This document shows positions 28,788 to 42,248 of a stretch of DNA of 64,000 nucleotides, one piece after another. The notes beneath the pieces were generated by a model. That model worked only from the letters and a program-made list of their open reading frames with translations, ran no database searches and was not told the origin of the DNA. This DNA is from Halopseudomonas pelagia (GTDB lineage Bacteria; Pseudomonadota; Gammaproteobacteria; Pseudomonadales; Pseudomonadaceae): contig NZ_CP033116.1 in assembly GCF_009497895.1 (NCBI RefSeq), positions 1,116,001 through 1,180,000 of the forward strand, given 5' to 3'. Every line of letters starts with the position of its first letter. Within the stretch, counting starts at the first letter, position 1. Made by a program: the position numbers and the translations under genes.

Positions 28788-29683
28788 CCAATATTACCTT
28801 TGAGGCTGGGCAGCGTTCCGCGGGCGATAGCCGCGAGCGCGAAAATGATACCGGCAGTGATGATAATGGCGGCGCCGGACGGGATCGGCAGATCCAGGGC
28901 GATGGGCACAAAAATGCCGGCCAGGGTACTGAAGGTAGCGATCAGTACGGATAACCAGAAAAAGCCCTTGAGTGACTGGCTTAACAGCCGCGCTGCGGCA
29001 GCCGGAATCACCAGCAGCGCACCAACCAGAATCGCGCCAATCACCTTGACGGCGGCGACGGTCACCATCGACACCAGAATCACGAACAGGTAATCCAGTG
29101 CACGCACGCGGATGCCGCGGACGCTGGCCAACTGAGGATTGAAACTGGCGAGCATGATCTGGTTGTACATCGGCAAGGCCAGGCCCATAACCAGCAGCGA
29201 CACCACCGCAAGTACCGCCAGGTCCTGGCCATTGACCGTCAATACCGAGCCGAACAGCACGTTTTCGAGAATGTGGATATTGATGCGGCCGGCGAGAATC
29301 AGCAGCAAGCTGGCGCCGACTGCCAGGGATACGGAAAGAAACACCCCAATCAGCGTATCCGGCGCCAGCCCGGTACGGTTGCGTAGATAGTTGAGCAGAA
29401 TGCCGAACAGCAGGCAGTAGCCGAACAGGCTGCCGTAGGGGCCGGTATAGGGCTCGCCGAGCAGAATACCGATGGCCACCCCGGTCAGTGCAGCATGTCC
29501 CACCGCCTCGGAAAAGAATGCAAAGCGCTTGACCACCACCAGGGTACCCAGGCCGCCCAGCACCGGGCCGATGAGCAAGCCGGCCAGCAGCGCATTGACA
29601 ATGAAGCCGTAGGCCAGGGCTTCGGGCAGATAACCCGCGCTGCTCCAGGCCTGAATTGTTTCCCGTAGGGCTTCAAAACTCAT
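28784..29683 (-). CDS. fpvE: FpvE, metal-type ABC permease
   Basis: A 299-residue permease of the ZnuB/TroC (ABC-3) class, with eight or nine hydrophobic segments. It contains the SEAVGHAALTGVAIGILLGEPYTG segment, typical of zinc/manganese/iron permeases. In P. aeruginosa FpvE works with the ATPase FpvD and the binding proteins FpvC and FpvF in iron release from pyoverdine. The start is ATG 29683, overlapping the fpvD stop (ATGA); a longer frame to 29737 runs into fpvD sequence and is not used. Confidence 0.9.
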   Translation of the reverse strand: MSFEALRETIQAWSSAGYLPEALAYGFIVNALLAGLLIGPVLGGLGTLVVVKRFAFFSEAVGHAALTGVAIGILLGEPYTGPYGSLFGYCLLFGILLNYLRNRTGLAPDTLIGVFLSVSLAVGASLLLILAGRINIHILENVLFGSVLTVNGQDLAVLAVVSLLVMGLALPMYNQIMLASFNPQLASVRGIRVRALDYLFVILVSMVTVAAVKVIGAILVGALLVIPAAAARLLSQSLKGFFWLSVLIATFSTLAGIFVPIALDLPIPSGAAIIITAGIIFALAAIARGTLPSLKGNIG

Positions 29684-30450
29684 GGTTGAGCCTCCACGGT
29701 GCGTGCTGGATGACTGGAAAACAGTTTCAGCACGCATTCGGGGTCGAGCAACTGCTGCGGATCGCCGTCGAACTGCACACTGCGATTGAGCCCGGTGACG
29801 CGGTCAGCCAAGCGGCTGACGGCCTGCAGGTCGTGCTCCACCCAGAGCACGGTAGTGCCGGCGCGGCGCCAGTCGGCGAGCAGTTGTTCGAAGACTTGCA
29901 CGCCCGGCTCATCCAGCGCCGACATGGGTTCGTCAAGCACCAGCAATTGCGCTTCCGGCACCAGCCCCTGAGCCAGCAGCACCCGTTGGCGTTCACCGCC
30001 GGACAGCGCGCCCATGCGACGTTTGCGCTTGTCGAACAAGCCTACGCGGCTCAGGGCCTGTTCAATCGCCGGTTTGTGTTTGCCTGACAGTCCCATAAAG
30101 GCGGGCTTGCGTTGGCACATGGCAGCCATGAAATCGTCCACGGTAATCGGCAGGCCACGATCAAACTCCATGGCCTGGGGCACGTAACCAATGGTGCCCG
30201 GGATGGCGGGCCAGTGCAGACTGAGCTCGCCGCGATGGGGCATCTGGCCAAGCAGCGTCTTGATCAGCGAGCTTTTGCCGCCACCATTGGGTCCGACCAG
30301 TGCGTGAATGCTGCCAGCGGCGATCTGAAAGCTGACCTGCTCAAGAATTCGCGTGCGCCCGAGGTCAAGATCGACAGCATTGAAGTGAATCGCCGGGCCA
30401 CGAATATCCCCGTGCACCGCGCCGACGGGCAGAGGCTCGCAAGCGGTCAT
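29680..30450 (-). CDS. fpvD: FpvD, ABC ATP-binding protein
   Basis: A 256-residue ATPase of the metal-type ABC family. Walker A is GPNGGGKSS (53-61), the signature ALSGGERQRV (148-157), and Walker B LLVLDEPMSALD (169-180), followed by the H-loop His in WVEHDLQAVS. It overlaps fpvC upstream and fpvE downstream by four bases each. The order fpvC-fpvD-fpvE-fpvF is the same as in P. aeruginosa PA2407-PA2410. Confidence 0.92.
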   Translation of the reverse strand: MTACEPLPVGAVHGDIRGPAIHFNAVDLDLGRTRILEQVSFQIAAGSIHALVGPNGGGKSSLIKTLLGQMPHRGELSLHWPAIPGTIGYVPQAMEFDRGLPITVDDFMAAMCQRKPAFMGLSGKHKPAIEQALSRVGLFDKRKRRMGALSGGERQRVLLAQGLVPEAQLLVLDEPMSALDEPGVQVFEQLLADWRRAGTTVLWVEHDLQAVSRLADRVTGLNRSVQFDGDPQQLLDPECVLKLFSSHPARTVEAQP

Positions 30451-31376
30451 GGATTATTGTCCTGAATGGCACGCACCACGGTATCCAGGTTTTTGGCCAT
30501 TTCCTCTTCGTATTTCCGGGTTTCGTATTCCCCATAGGAAATATGCGTCAGTGCATAGAGTTTCACCCCGGACTCACGCTGGATGGTGTCGACATAGCTT
30601 GAGGGAAAATCCATTTCCGAGAAAATGACCTGCACGTCCAGATCAGTCAGTTGATCGATGGTCTTTTTCAACTGGCTGGGGCTGGGCTCTATGCCGTGGG
30701 CCGGCTCGACCACCGCGGTGACTTCAAGACCGAACTCGCGCAACAGGTAATCGTAGGCGCCGTGAATGGTGGCAACGCGCAACTCGGCGCCCTTGTTCTG
30801 GCTCAGTTTGGTCAGGGCTTCTGCGCGCATGGTTCGCAGATGTTTGCCGTAGGCGCGGGCGTTCTGGCTATAGGCTCGGGCGTTGACCGGGTCGAGTTTG
30901 CCCAATTCACGGGCAATGGTATTGATTTGCGTAATTGACGCGCTGATCGACAGGAAAGTGTGCGGATTGACCACCTTGCCCGCGCCGCGCGCGGCCATGC
31001 CGGTGGCCGAGAGCAGAGGTACATTGGCGTTGGCTTCGATCAAGGCGATATCGGGCTTCTCACTGGCGGCAATCATGCGGTCGGCAAAATCATCGTGGCC
31101 GACGCCATTGAGTACGATTACATCAAGTTCGCCAATCCGCTTGATATCTTCCGCGCGAGGCTCGTAAGCATGCGGATTGAATCCTGCGGGAATCAGCGGT
31201 ACCACATCCGCCAGATCGCCGACGATATTGCTGACAAAACTGTAATAGGGGTGCAGCGTGATGCCTATTTGCAAACGTTGCGGATCCGCAGCATGGGCAA
31301 AGGAGGAGAGGGTGGTGGTGCTTAACGTCACTAATACACAAAGCAGCAGCCGACGTAAGGGTCGCGGAAAAGACAT
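30447..31376 (-). CDS. fpvC: FpvC, periplasmic metal-binding protein
   Basis: A 309-residue periplasmic binding protein of the ZnuA/TroA cluster (A-1). Signal peptide at 1-28 (SSFAHA). The metal-binding residues of the fold are present: His69 (NPHAYEP), His139 (NPHTFLS), His205 (TIHGAYDY), with an acidic ligand likely near residue 254-256 or later. In P. aeruginosa FpvC chelates ferrous iron released by the FpvG reductase. The start is chosen as ATG 31376, 16 bp after the fpvK stop; a longer frame from 31460 overlaps fpvK and lacks a signal peptide. Confidence 0.9.
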   Translation of the reverse strand: MSFPRPLRRLLLCVLVTLSTTTLSSFAHAADPQRLQIGITLHPYYSFVSNIVGDLADVVPLIPAGFNPHAYEPRAEDIKRIGELDVIVLNGVGHDDFADRMIAASEKPDIALIEANANVPLLSATGMAARGAGKVVNPHTFLSISASITQINTIARELGKLDPVNARAYSQNARAYGKHLRTMRAEALTKLSQNKGAELRVATIHGAYDYLLREFGLEVTAVVEPAHGIEPSPSQLKKTIDQLTDLDVQVIFSEMDFPSSYVDTIQRESGVKLYALTHISYGEYETRKYEEEMAKNLDTVVRAIQDNNP

Positions 31377-31392
31377 AGTTAGGGAGTCCAGT

Positions 31393-31959
31393 TCAGTGGC
31401 GATGTTGGCGGGTGACGCCAGCATCGAAATGGGCGATGACTTGCCGCCAGCCCGAGGCAATCAAATGCTCGGTGGTCAAGGTAGTGGGCAAAGTAACGTC
31501 GTCATCACGGGTCAGCCATATCTCGGCGTCGCTAGTCTGCGGCCAAAGCAGAAAGGTGCCTGCGATATCCTGCGCCTGACTTTGGCCCAGATAGAAGGTT
31601 TCCGCTCCGAGTTGCAAACGTTGCCACTGGTGACTGCCCCGGTTGCTGGCGCTGGCATCATCGATAAACGGCGGGAAACCTTCTTCGGCCAGCTCGGTCG
31701 GGCTGGGTAGCTGACCCTGTTCGTTCAGATACCACTGCATCTCCTCGAAGGCTACACCCAGGTCGGTATGCACGCCCTGTTCGGCTGCGGTCAGATCCAT
31801 TCGCGCGTCCAGTTGGTAGTCGGCAATGTCACTTTCAATATCGGCCTTGGCATGTGAGAGCACCACGGCGCTGGCCCCCAGCAGGATCAGCACGCACAGG
31901 GCCAGTACCCAGAGCGTCTCATGCCCAGCACCGGCAGGGCGTATTACCTGAGCGGTCAT
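31393..31959 (-). CDS. fpvK: FpvK-like membrane-anchored periplasmic protein
   Basis: A 188-residue protein with one membrane segment (about residues 15-35) and a periplasmic domain; the tail is HFDAGVTRQHRH, rich in histidine. In P. aeruginosa FpvK is one of three small proteins (FpvH, FpvJ, FpvK) that support the FpvG reductase. Identity rests mainly on size, topology and position in the eight-gene operon. Its ATG overlaps the fpvJ stop by four bases. Confidence 0.78.
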   Translation of the reverse strand: MTAQVIRPAGAGHETLWVLALCVLILLGASAVVLSHAKADIESDIADYQLDARMDLTAAEQGVHTDLGVAFEEMQWYLNEQGQLPSPTELAEEGFPPFIDDASASNRGSHQWQRLQLGAETFYLGQSQAQDIAGTFLLWPQTSDAEIWLTRDDDVTLPTTLTTEHLIASGWRQVIAHFDAGVTRQHRH

Positions 31960-32276
31960 AGGCCGGAAATATCCGTGTGGTCGACTTCAACCACGTGCCC
32001 AGGGCCGGCGTCGAACAGAATGTAGAACTCGCCATCCGGTCGCTTGAAGCTGAACCGCGAGTCGTCTTCCAGTTTTCCGGGTACCAGCACCTCTTCGTCG
32101 TAACTGATTACATCCAGGGTAACCCCGGGCGCGCCGCTACCATCGGAGAAGCCGCCAGTGCAGACGATTTCATCCTCACTGCCGGGCTCGCACTGGCAGA
32201 TCGGATTGTGCGCCAAAGCCAGAGGCGACAAGGCCATGCCGAGCAGCATGAGCAGGCGTTGGTTGATCGTTTTCAT
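31956..32276 (-). CDS. fpvJ: FpvJ-like small periplasmic protein
   Basis: A 106-residue protein with a signal peptide (cleavage after ALA, about residue 22). The mature part starts HNPICQCEPG and holds three cysteines (two in ICQC, one in IVCTGG) plus a beta-rich fold reminiscent of small immunoglobulin-like domains. Probable role: partner of FpvG in ferrisiderophore reduction, by position. Its start shares one base with the fpvH stop (TGATG). Confidence 0.78.
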   Translation of the reverse strand: MKTINQRLLMLLGMALSPLALAHNPICQCEPGSEDEIVCTGGFSDGSGAPGVTLDVISYDEEVLVPGKLEDDSRFSFKRPDGEFYILFDAGPGHVVEVDHTDISGL

Positions 32277-32818
32277 CAGAGCGTATCTCCTGTTTTCTCT
32301 AGCCAGGCCAGAGTGACTGGTGAAGCGGTAGCGAGGTCTAGGGGAGCCTGGTGGACGCTACCGTCCCAGCCCTCCATGGTGATCCATAATTGCGCATCCG
32401 TCGGCGTGTCTTCAGGTAACGGCAGGCTGGCGCCCATGCGATAAGGTGTGCCGAAGAACAGCGCTCCGGCGGCGCGCAGGCTGCGCGGCTTGCCCACGCG
32501 CAGGTAAGTCGCCTTGACCTGGCTGATGCATTCCTCACACAGCGCGGCATTGAAGGCTTTCATATAACCCGCCGGGCCTTCCAGGTGCGGGGGGAGCTCG
32601 CGGAATTCCGCCAGGCGCAGGCTCCAGGGACCGACCTGCACCTCGCCAATTTCCCGTTCGCCCAGGCCGCTTTCGCCGCGAAACAGGGCGACGTCCTGAA
32701 AGTACTTGGGCATAAAGCCCAGGGGTATCAGCACCAACAGGATGTTGATATGAAACCGCCAGCGGCGCCAGAAAAGGCTCAGCTTCGAGGATCGGGAAGA
32801 CGAAACAGCGTTGCTCAT
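32276..32818 (-). CDS. fpvH: FpvH-like inner-membrane protein
   Basis: A 180-residue protein with one membrane segment near residues 18-40 (FHINILLVLIPLGFMPKYF) and a periplasmic part that carries two cysteines spaced CEEC, a possible metal or redox site. In P. aeruginosa FpvH joins FpvG, FpvJ and FpvK in the reduction step. Four-base overlap with fpvG upstream. Function by operon position; no catalytic motif recognised. Confidence 0.78.
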   Translation of the reverse strand: MSNAVSSSRSSKLSLFWRRWRFHINILLVLIPLGFMPKYFQDVALFRGESGLGEREIGEVQVGPWSLRLAEFRELPPHLEGPAGYMKAFNAALCEECISQVKATYLRVGKPRSLRAAGALFFGTPYRMGASLPLPEDTPTDAQLWITMEGWDGSVHQAPLDLATASPVTLAWLEKTGDTL

Positions 32819-34005
32819 GATTGATTCACCGGTGTGTGCTCAAGGCTGGACGCGGTCTGGCGCGTCGTTTTGCGTTTGCTGACCACAGCCGCGGTGGCTT
32901 TGGCGGTGCGCTTGGTCCAGATCAGCAGGCCGCTGAACACCATCATGCTCAGAATCAGGCCGAATACGAACCAGATGAGTTTGATCCACAGGCCGCCAAA
33001 ATCACCGGTATGCAGCGGCCGCATGGATTCGGTGACGAATTCGAGTCCGCTGCGATCATCGAGCAGGCGCACCTTGTCCACATCGCCGTTGTACGGGTTG
33101 ATATCGATTGATTGAAACATCAGTGGATAATAGCCGCGGCCGCTGATGGAAATATGGCCGTAGGCATAACCCGGCAAACTCACTGAACTGACATCGAGGC
33201 CGGGCACGCGATCCTTGGCGATGGCTACCGCCTCATCGAGGCCGATACGTGGAACCGTCTCGGCGGAGGCAGCCAGGGGCACTACATCGCGTGCAATCAC
33301 CGGAGGAATGCCCTCGGTGGAGATGGAGATCTGATTATCGAACAGCACGGCCTGTACCAGGAACCACATCCCCGTTATTGAAATAACGGCGATAAACCAG
33401 ATCGACCAGATGCCGGAAAGACGATGAAAGTCGCCCCAGAAGATCCGTGCGCCCTGATTGAAACGCAGTTTGGGTTTGAAGAAGCCCTTCCAGAAGCGCT
33501 TGTAAACTACTAAACCCGTGATCAGCGACACCAGCATCGGCAAAGCCATGAACGACACCAGATACCAGCCCCAGCTGAATCCGTTGGTGAAGGGCACCAG
33601 CCACCAGCCATGCAGCGCGCGGGTAAACTGGCGGAAGTCGAACTGTGGGCTGACGCCCTGGATGGCGCCAGTGTAGGGATTGACGTACAGCGTGGGTGAG
33701 CTGCCGTCCGGGTAGGTAGCCTGGACGTTCAAGGCAAAGTGGCCTTCATCCGGGCGCCTGATTCCGCGCACGATGACTTCCGGAGCGGCCTCCTCGATAG
33801 CCGCAAGGATCTGGCTGTGGGTAAGCCGCTGGGCATCATCCGAAGGTTTGTTGGCACGCACATCCGGGCTGGCCAGCCAGATGATTTCCTGACTGACCGT
33901 AGCCAGCGTGCCGGTTACGCAGATGATCAGCAGAAAAAACCAGACCGGCAGCGCCAGCCAGCTGTGAACGAGAAACCAGGTGCGAGCCTGAGACTTCTTA
34001 GCCAT
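32815..34005 (-). CDS. fpvG: FpvG, PepSY-domain ferrisiderophore reductase
   Basis: A 396-residue inner-membrane protein of the PepSY-associated family, with four membrane segments (about 14-38, 145-168, 198-222, 345-370) and a PepSY-rich periplasmic loop between them. Membrane-flank histidines fit a heme or electron-transfer role: His14 in WFLVHSWLALP, His132 in RALHGWW, His194 in DFHRLSG. In P. aeruginosa FpvG reduces Fe(III)-pyoverdine in the periplasm to free Fe(II). First gene of the operon, with a Fur box about 80 bp upstream. Ribosome site is weak. Confidence 0.87.
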   Translation of the reverse strand: MAKKSQARTWFLVHSWLALPVWFFLLIICVTGTLATVSQEIIWLASPDVRANKPSDDAQRLTHSQILAAIEEAAPEVIVRGIRRPDEGHFALNVQATYPDGSSPTLYVNPYTGAIQGVSPQFDFRQFTRALHGWWLVPFTNGFSWGWYLVSFMALPMLVSLITGLVVYKRFWKGFFKPKLRFNQGARIFWGDFHRLSGIWSIWFIAVISITGMWFLVQAVLFDNQISISTEGIPPVIARDVVPLAASAETVPRIGLDEAVAIAKDRVPGLDVSSVSLPGYAYGHISISGRGYYPLMFQSIDINPYNGDVDKVRLLDDRSGLEFVTESMRPLHTGDFGGLWIKLIWFVFGLILSMMVFSGLLIWTKRTAKATAAVVSKRKTTRQTASSLEHTPVNQS

Positions 34006-34085
34006 GGGTCAGTGAACCGAGTGTTGGAAAGCGAAATAAATGGCGAATGACAGCGCAAGAGCGGAGTCGGCTGCACTCAAATCTT

Positions 34086-34104
34086 AATAATAAGGATTAT
34101 CATT
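34086..34104 (-). promoter_or_regulatory. Fur box upstream of fpvG
   Basis: The 19-base AATAATAAGGATTATCATT on the plus strand (AATGATAATCCTTATTATT on the minus) matches 14 of 16 positions of the aligned part of the Fur consensus. It lies 80 bp upstream of the fpvG start, a usual place for an iron-repressed promoter. Confidence 0.82.
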
Positions 34105-34186
34105 CTAGATTGTTGCGGGGCGTTGAATCAAGCAGAAACAGTAAAAGAACCAAGTCAGGCAGATCATGAGAGCAGCAGACTAAAGC

Positions 34187-34221
34187 GCCTGCTCAGCTTT
34201 TGCATAACAAGCTGAGCAGGC
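34187..34221 (-). terminator. Strong stem-loop after ndpA, probable terminator
   Basis: A perfect 13-bp stem (GCCTGCTCAGCTT at 34187-34199 with AAGCTGAGCAGGC at 34209-34221) with a 9-base loop, 38 bp after the minus-strand ndpA stop. The T tract on the minus strand (GCTTTAG) is weak. It would isolate the fpv promoter from readthrough. Confidence 0.7.
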
Positions 34222-34259
34222 AGGGGGAGGGTGGGGAGTGGCTGGAACGCGTCGGCGCT

Positions 34260-35267
34260 TTAACGTTTCTTTTTCTGCAACTGCTGCACCAGCCCCTTGG
34301 GCGGATGCTTGATCACCAGCGAATCGTCGGATTCGTCATATTCCACGCGTTCACCAAGCAGATGCGCTTCAAAGCTGATCGACAAACCATCAGCCTTGCC
34401 ATAGAAACGCATGAAATTGTTCAGCGTGCGCTTGTCCGGCGGTATCTCCGGTGAAAGGCCGTAATCTTTATTGCGGATATAGTCGTAGAAAGCCCGGGGT
34501 TGTGCTTCATCCATCAGCCCGGACAGCTCTTCCAGTGCGACCTGCTCACCCTGGCGGGCCTGGCCGCTGACGTAGCTGCTCATCGCCTTGGTCTTGTCCT
34601 TGACCACTACCGGCTCCATGTCGGCTTCACCGACGTAGTCCTGAAAGGCCTGCAGCAGGGTGGTGGTTTCTTCCTCGGGATTGGCGCCCTCGACACAGCC
34701 GATAAAGTCGCGGAAGTAGTCCGAGACACGCTTGCCGCTTCGACCCCGGATAAAGGAAATGTACTGCTTGGAGCTGGCGTTCTGTTTCCACTCGGTCAGA
34801 TTGATTCGGGCGGCCATATTCAATGCGGACAGGTCCAGGTGGCGAGCGGCAGCCACATCCAGGTTGTCAGTCACGGTGACGCCTTCGGTATGGTGCAGCA
34901 ATGCAATCACCAGGAACGCGGTCATGCCCTGGCGGTAGCGGATAAACAGCACGTGCCCGCCCAGCGCCAGGTTGGATGCTTCCATCAGTGTTTTCAGCTG
35001 CTCACTGGCCTTGGCCGTGAAGTTGACGAAATCAAGTTCCTGATCGATCAGTTGCTGCAACCACCCGCTGAATGGGTAGGCGCCGCTCTCCTCATGAAAG
35101 TAACCCCAGGCCTTGTTCGGCTTGCTGTTGTAGGCTTCGATCAGCCCGGCCAGAAGTTGCTCCAGCGCCTCGGAATTGGCCAGTTCGGCTTCGCGCAGGG
35201 TCAGGCTGGCGGGCTGACCGTCAGGCTTCTTGTGAATCTGATGAACGATGCTGTTATCGATGGGCAT
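34260..35267 (-). CDS. ndpA: Nucleoid-associated protein NdpA/YejK
   Basis: A 335-residue nucleoid-associated protein (37-kDa NA family; E. coli YejK). Conserved segments include the [22 protein letters not shown] strand pair near residue 115-130, [11 protein letters not shown], and [22 protein letters not shown] near residue 170-190. Length matches the family. It binds DNA and has been linked to topoisomerase function. It stands alone on the minus strand between the valS terminator and the fpv promoter. Confidence 0.92.
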   Translation of the reverse strand: MPIDNSIVHQIHKKPDGQPASLTLREAELANSEALEQLLAGLIEAYNSKPNKAWGYFHEESGAYPFSGWLQQLIDQELDFVNFTAKASEQLKTLMEASNLALGGHVLFIRYRQGMTAFLVIALLHHTEGVTVTDNLDVAAARHLDLSALNMAARINLTEWKQNASSKQYISFIRGRSGKRVSDYFRDFIGCVEGANPEEETTTLLQAFQDYVGEADMEPVVVKDKTKAMSSYVSGQARQGEQVALEELSGLMDEAQPRAFYDYIRNKDYGLSPEIPPDKRTLNNFMRFYGKADGLSISFEAHLLGERVEYDESDDSLVIKHPPKGLVQQLQKKKR

Positions 35268-35307
35268 GGTGTCTCTTCTGATCGGGTGTGCCGGGGCGCC
35301 TGGGCAT

Positions 35308-35338
35308 GAAAAAGCGGCCGACGTACATGTCGGCCGCT
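35308..35338 (-). terminator. Rho-independent terminator of valS
   Basis: A perfect 10-bp stem (AGCGGCCGAC at 35313-35322 with GTCGGCCGCT at 35329-35338) with a 6-base loop, followed on the minus strand by TTTTT. It sits seven bases after the valS stop. Confidence 0.93.
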
Positions 35339-35344
35339 GCGTGC

Positions 35345-38245
<2,901 letters not shown>

Positions 38246-38366
38246 GGGTGTTCTGGGTGTCCGGATGTTGGGTGAGCGAGTGATTAGCCGCACTTGCAAG
38301 AGGGTGCGACTGTCGCGCAAACGAGCATTATAGCGGTCTGGGGCAGGTCAGGCCCAGTCTGATGCG

Positions 38367-38969
38367 TTATTTCATTTGTTCCTGAACCATCTGCTCAAGC
38401 TTTTCCCGCAGCCGGTTGCGCAGTTCGGCTTCTATGGTAGGAATCAGATCGTCGATCACGTCTTGCAGAATCAACTGCGCTTCGGCGTGCAGGCGAGCTT
38501 CCATGCGTAACTGCCGGGCACCGGCCTGGACGTCAGGCGGGGTGCCGAAATGCTTGGTCGAATAAACGGGTGGTGGGCTGACCAGGGTGCTGGTGTGCTG
38601 CATGCCGGGTTTGGGGGCTGGCGGGATATGGCCAGCCATCAGGCGATCCAGTTGCACCCGCTCTTCTGCGAGCCTGGCCAGTTGATCATAGGGTAAAAAT
38701 GGATTGGGCTTGGGGCGTCCGGGTTGGTGCGCTGCTGCTTCGTCTTCGGCGGAGTGATGGTCAATCGGGGTAAGCGGCGCGGTCAGGTTCAGCCCTGGCG
38801 CATCGACAATCACGTCCTGCAGCAGCGGAATATCCAACTGATCGTCGGCGCTTGAGGAGTGTGCAGCCGCGCTCTGACTCTCGTCTTCCGGATGCTCGTC
38901 CAGCAGCGTACGGATGGACTCCAGATCCTTCAGGAGTCTTGAGGGTTCAGATGGGTCGCGCTGCGTCAT
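38367..38969 (-). CDS. Conserved Pseudomonas protein between holC and valS (PA3833-like)
   Basis: A 200-residue soluble protein of unknown function. The first 90 residues are acidic and rich in Ser, Ala and Asp; the middle is Pro-rich; the last 50 residues form a long charged helix (EARLHAEAQLILQDVIDDL, then EAELRNRLREKLEQMVQEQ), suggesting an oligomer or partner-binding helix. It lies three bases after holC and in front of valS, the same place where P. aeruginosa has PA3833. A link to the DNA polymerase chi subunit is only a guess from position. Confidence 0.75.
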   Translation of the reverse strand: MTQRDPSEPSRLLKDLESIRTLLDEHPEDESQSAAAHSSSADDQLDIPLLQDVIVDAPGLNLTAPLTPIDHHSAEDEAAAHQPGRPKPNPFLPYDQLARLAEERVQLDRLMAGHIPPAPKPGMQHTSTLVSPPPVYSTKHFGTPPDVQAGARQLRMEARLHAEAQLILQDVIDDLIPTIEAELRNRLREKLEQMVQEQMK

Positions 38970-38972
38970 GAT

Positions 38973-39404
38973 TCATCCCGCTGTGCGTAACTGGTGGGTC
39001 TGCAGAGGATAGCCCCGTTCACGGTAGAAACGAAAGCGCTCACGTGCCGGAACGCGAACCGGGTCAAGTTCGATAACGATTTCAGCCAGGCGATTGAACT
39101 GGCTGAAAAACGCCGGACTCTCGTCAGCCAGGTTGATCAACAGATCGTGGTGGTCGCCGGCGTCATCGCCGCAGCCATAGACAACTTTGGCCTCAGGCTG
39201 TTCGGTGGCGCGGGCGTGGGGTAAAAAGGCATCGGCGCGAAAGCTCCAGAGCAATTCGTCCAGTGCCTGGGTCTGCTCCTCGTCGGTGCAGTGCAGATAG
39301 ATTTGATGGCCCTTGTGCCAGGCTTTGTGCGCCAACCGGCAGGCGTATTCGAGTCGCTTTTGCGGTTCGCTGCTGGTCAACAGATAAAAGTCGATGCGGG
39401 TCAT
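38973..39404 (-). CDS. holC: DNA polymerase III subunit chi
   Basis: A 143-residue HolC, which joins the clamp loader to single-strand binding protein. The N-terminal segment TRIDFYLLTSSEPQKRLEYACRLAHKAW is typical, as is the central DELLWSFRADAFLPHA that contacts psi and SSB. The end of the protein (ERFRFYRERGYPLQTH) matches the C-terminal helix. The start is ATG 39404; a longer frame to 39452 reads through the pepA-holC stem-loop. It is in the pepA-holC-valS transcription unit. Confidence 0.92.
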   Translation of the reverse strand: MTRIDFYLLTSSEPQKRLEYACRLAHKAWHKGHQIYLHCTDEEQTQALDELLWSFRADAFLPHARATEQPEAKVVYGCGDDAGDHHDLLINLADESPAFFSQFNRLAEIVIELDPVRVPARERFRFYRERGYPLQTHQLRTAG

Positions 39405-39435
39405 TGCGGTTCGCTGGATTAATGGAGCTGAGTCG

Positions 39436-39472
39436 CTGGCCGCGGGAAGCACCTACTGCTTCCCGCGGCCAG
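39436..39472. other. 16-bp perfect stem-loop between pepA and holC
   Basis: CTGGCCGCGGGAAGCA (39436-39451) pairs perfectly with TGCTTCCCGCGGCCAG (39457-39472) across a five-base loop. No T tract follows on either strand, so it is not a normal intrinsic terminator. It lies seven bases after the pepA stop and 31 bases before holC, where it could protect the pepA 3' end or lower holC expression. Confidence 0.8.
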
Positions 39473-39479
39473 CTCTGGG

Positions 39480-41030
<1,551 letters not shown>

Positions 41031-41132
41031 TTATGCAGGGACTACCTTGCAGGACTTGAGGGGGCGCTTGCAACCAGCCGCGCTCTACCTGCATTCTGGC
41101 TTATTCCCGTGCCTTGAGCCAAGGAAGTTATC

Positions 41133-42248
41133 GTGATTGTGTTTCGTTATCTAAGCCGCGAGGTGTTGTTGACCCTGACTGCGGTCAGTGGCGTGCTGCT
41201 ACTGATCATTATGAGCGGCCGCTTTATCAAGTACCTGGCCCAGGCTGCCGCCGGGCAATTGGACCCGAGCGTGCTGTTTCTGATCATGGGTTATCGTCTG
41301 CCCGGCTTTATGGTGCTGATTCTGCCGCTGGGCATGTTCCTGGGGATTCTGCTGGCTTACGGGCGCATGTATCTGGATAGCGAGATGACCGTGTTGTCGG
41401 TAACCGGCATCAGTGATCGCAAAATTATTGGCTACACCCAGGGCTCGGCACTGGCGGTAGCGCTGGTAGTTGGCTTTCTGAGTTTGTGGGTGGCGCCTTC
41501 AGGCGTGTTTAAAACGCAGCAACTGTTCAATGAGCAGGACGCGATGACCGAGTTTGACACTCTGGCCGCTGGGCGCTTTCAGTCATTGGGTAACGGGCAG
41601 CGGGTGACCTATGCCGGTGGGTTGTCAGCTGATCGGACGCAATTGCAGGAAGTATTCATCACCGAGCGTGCCGGTGATGTCGAGGAAGGGCGGGTTGGTG
41701 TGCTGGTAGCTGAAACCGGGCGCCAGCAGATGAATCCTGATGGCAGCCGCTACCTGATGCTTTATAACGGCTTTCGCTATGATGGCAAACCCGGCGCTGC
41801 GGATTTTCGCGCTATCCAGTACGACACCTATGGCGTGCTGTTGCCGCGCCCTGAAGTTGCTACCGAGGTCACCGACCGCGAAGCGATTCCCACCCTCGAG
41901 CTGTTCGGCCAGGCAGACATCCGCCTGCAGTCCGAACTGCAATGGCGCTTTTCACTACCGATTCTAGTCTTTGTTGTGGCCTTTTTTGCCGTGCCATTGG
42001 CGCGAGTCAACCCTCGCCAGGGACGCTTCCTCAAGCTGTTGCCGGCGGTCATGCTGTACATGGCCTACCTGGCTTTGCTGATCAGCGCTCGCAGCTGGAT
42101 GGAGTCGGGCGCAGTGCCCGCCGCATTGGGCTTGTGGTGGGTACACCTGGTGTTTATCGGCGTTGGTCTGGCGCTTAATCGGGAGGCGCTGATGGCGCCG
42201 TCTTCGGCCGGGCCGGGCAAGGGAGGGCATCAGCATGCGCAAGCTTGA
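41133..42248 (+). CDS. lptF: LPS export ABC transporter permease LptF
   Basis: A 371-residue inner-membrane subunit of the LptB2FGC machine that pulls lipopolysaccharide out of the membrane. The layout fits: three membrane segments in the first 125 residues, a beta-jellyroll periplasmic domain (about 130-265), and three more membrane segments. The first segment begins VIVFRYLSREVLLTLTAVSG. The start is GTG 41133 with AAGGAAG upstream. It overlaps lptG by 14 bases. P. aeruginosa has the same order beside pepA. Confidence 0.95.
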   Translation: MIVFRYLSREVLLTLTAVSGVLLLIIMSGRFIKYLAQAAAGQLDPSVLFLIMGYRLPGFMVLILPLGMFLGILLAYGRMYLDSEMTVLSVTGISDRKIIGYTQGSALAVALVVGFLSLWVAPSGVFKTQQLFNEQDAMTEFDTLAAGRFQSLGNGQRVTYAGGLSADRTQLQEVFITERAGDVEEGRVGVLVAETGRQQMNPDGSRYLMLYNGFRYDGKPGAADFRAIQYDTYGVLLPRPEVATEVTDREAIPTLELFGQADIRLQSELQWRFSLPILVFVVAFFAVPLARVNPRQGRFLKLLPAVMLYMAYLALLISARSWMESGAVPAALGLWWVHLVFIGVGLALNREALMAPSSAGPGKGGHQHAQA

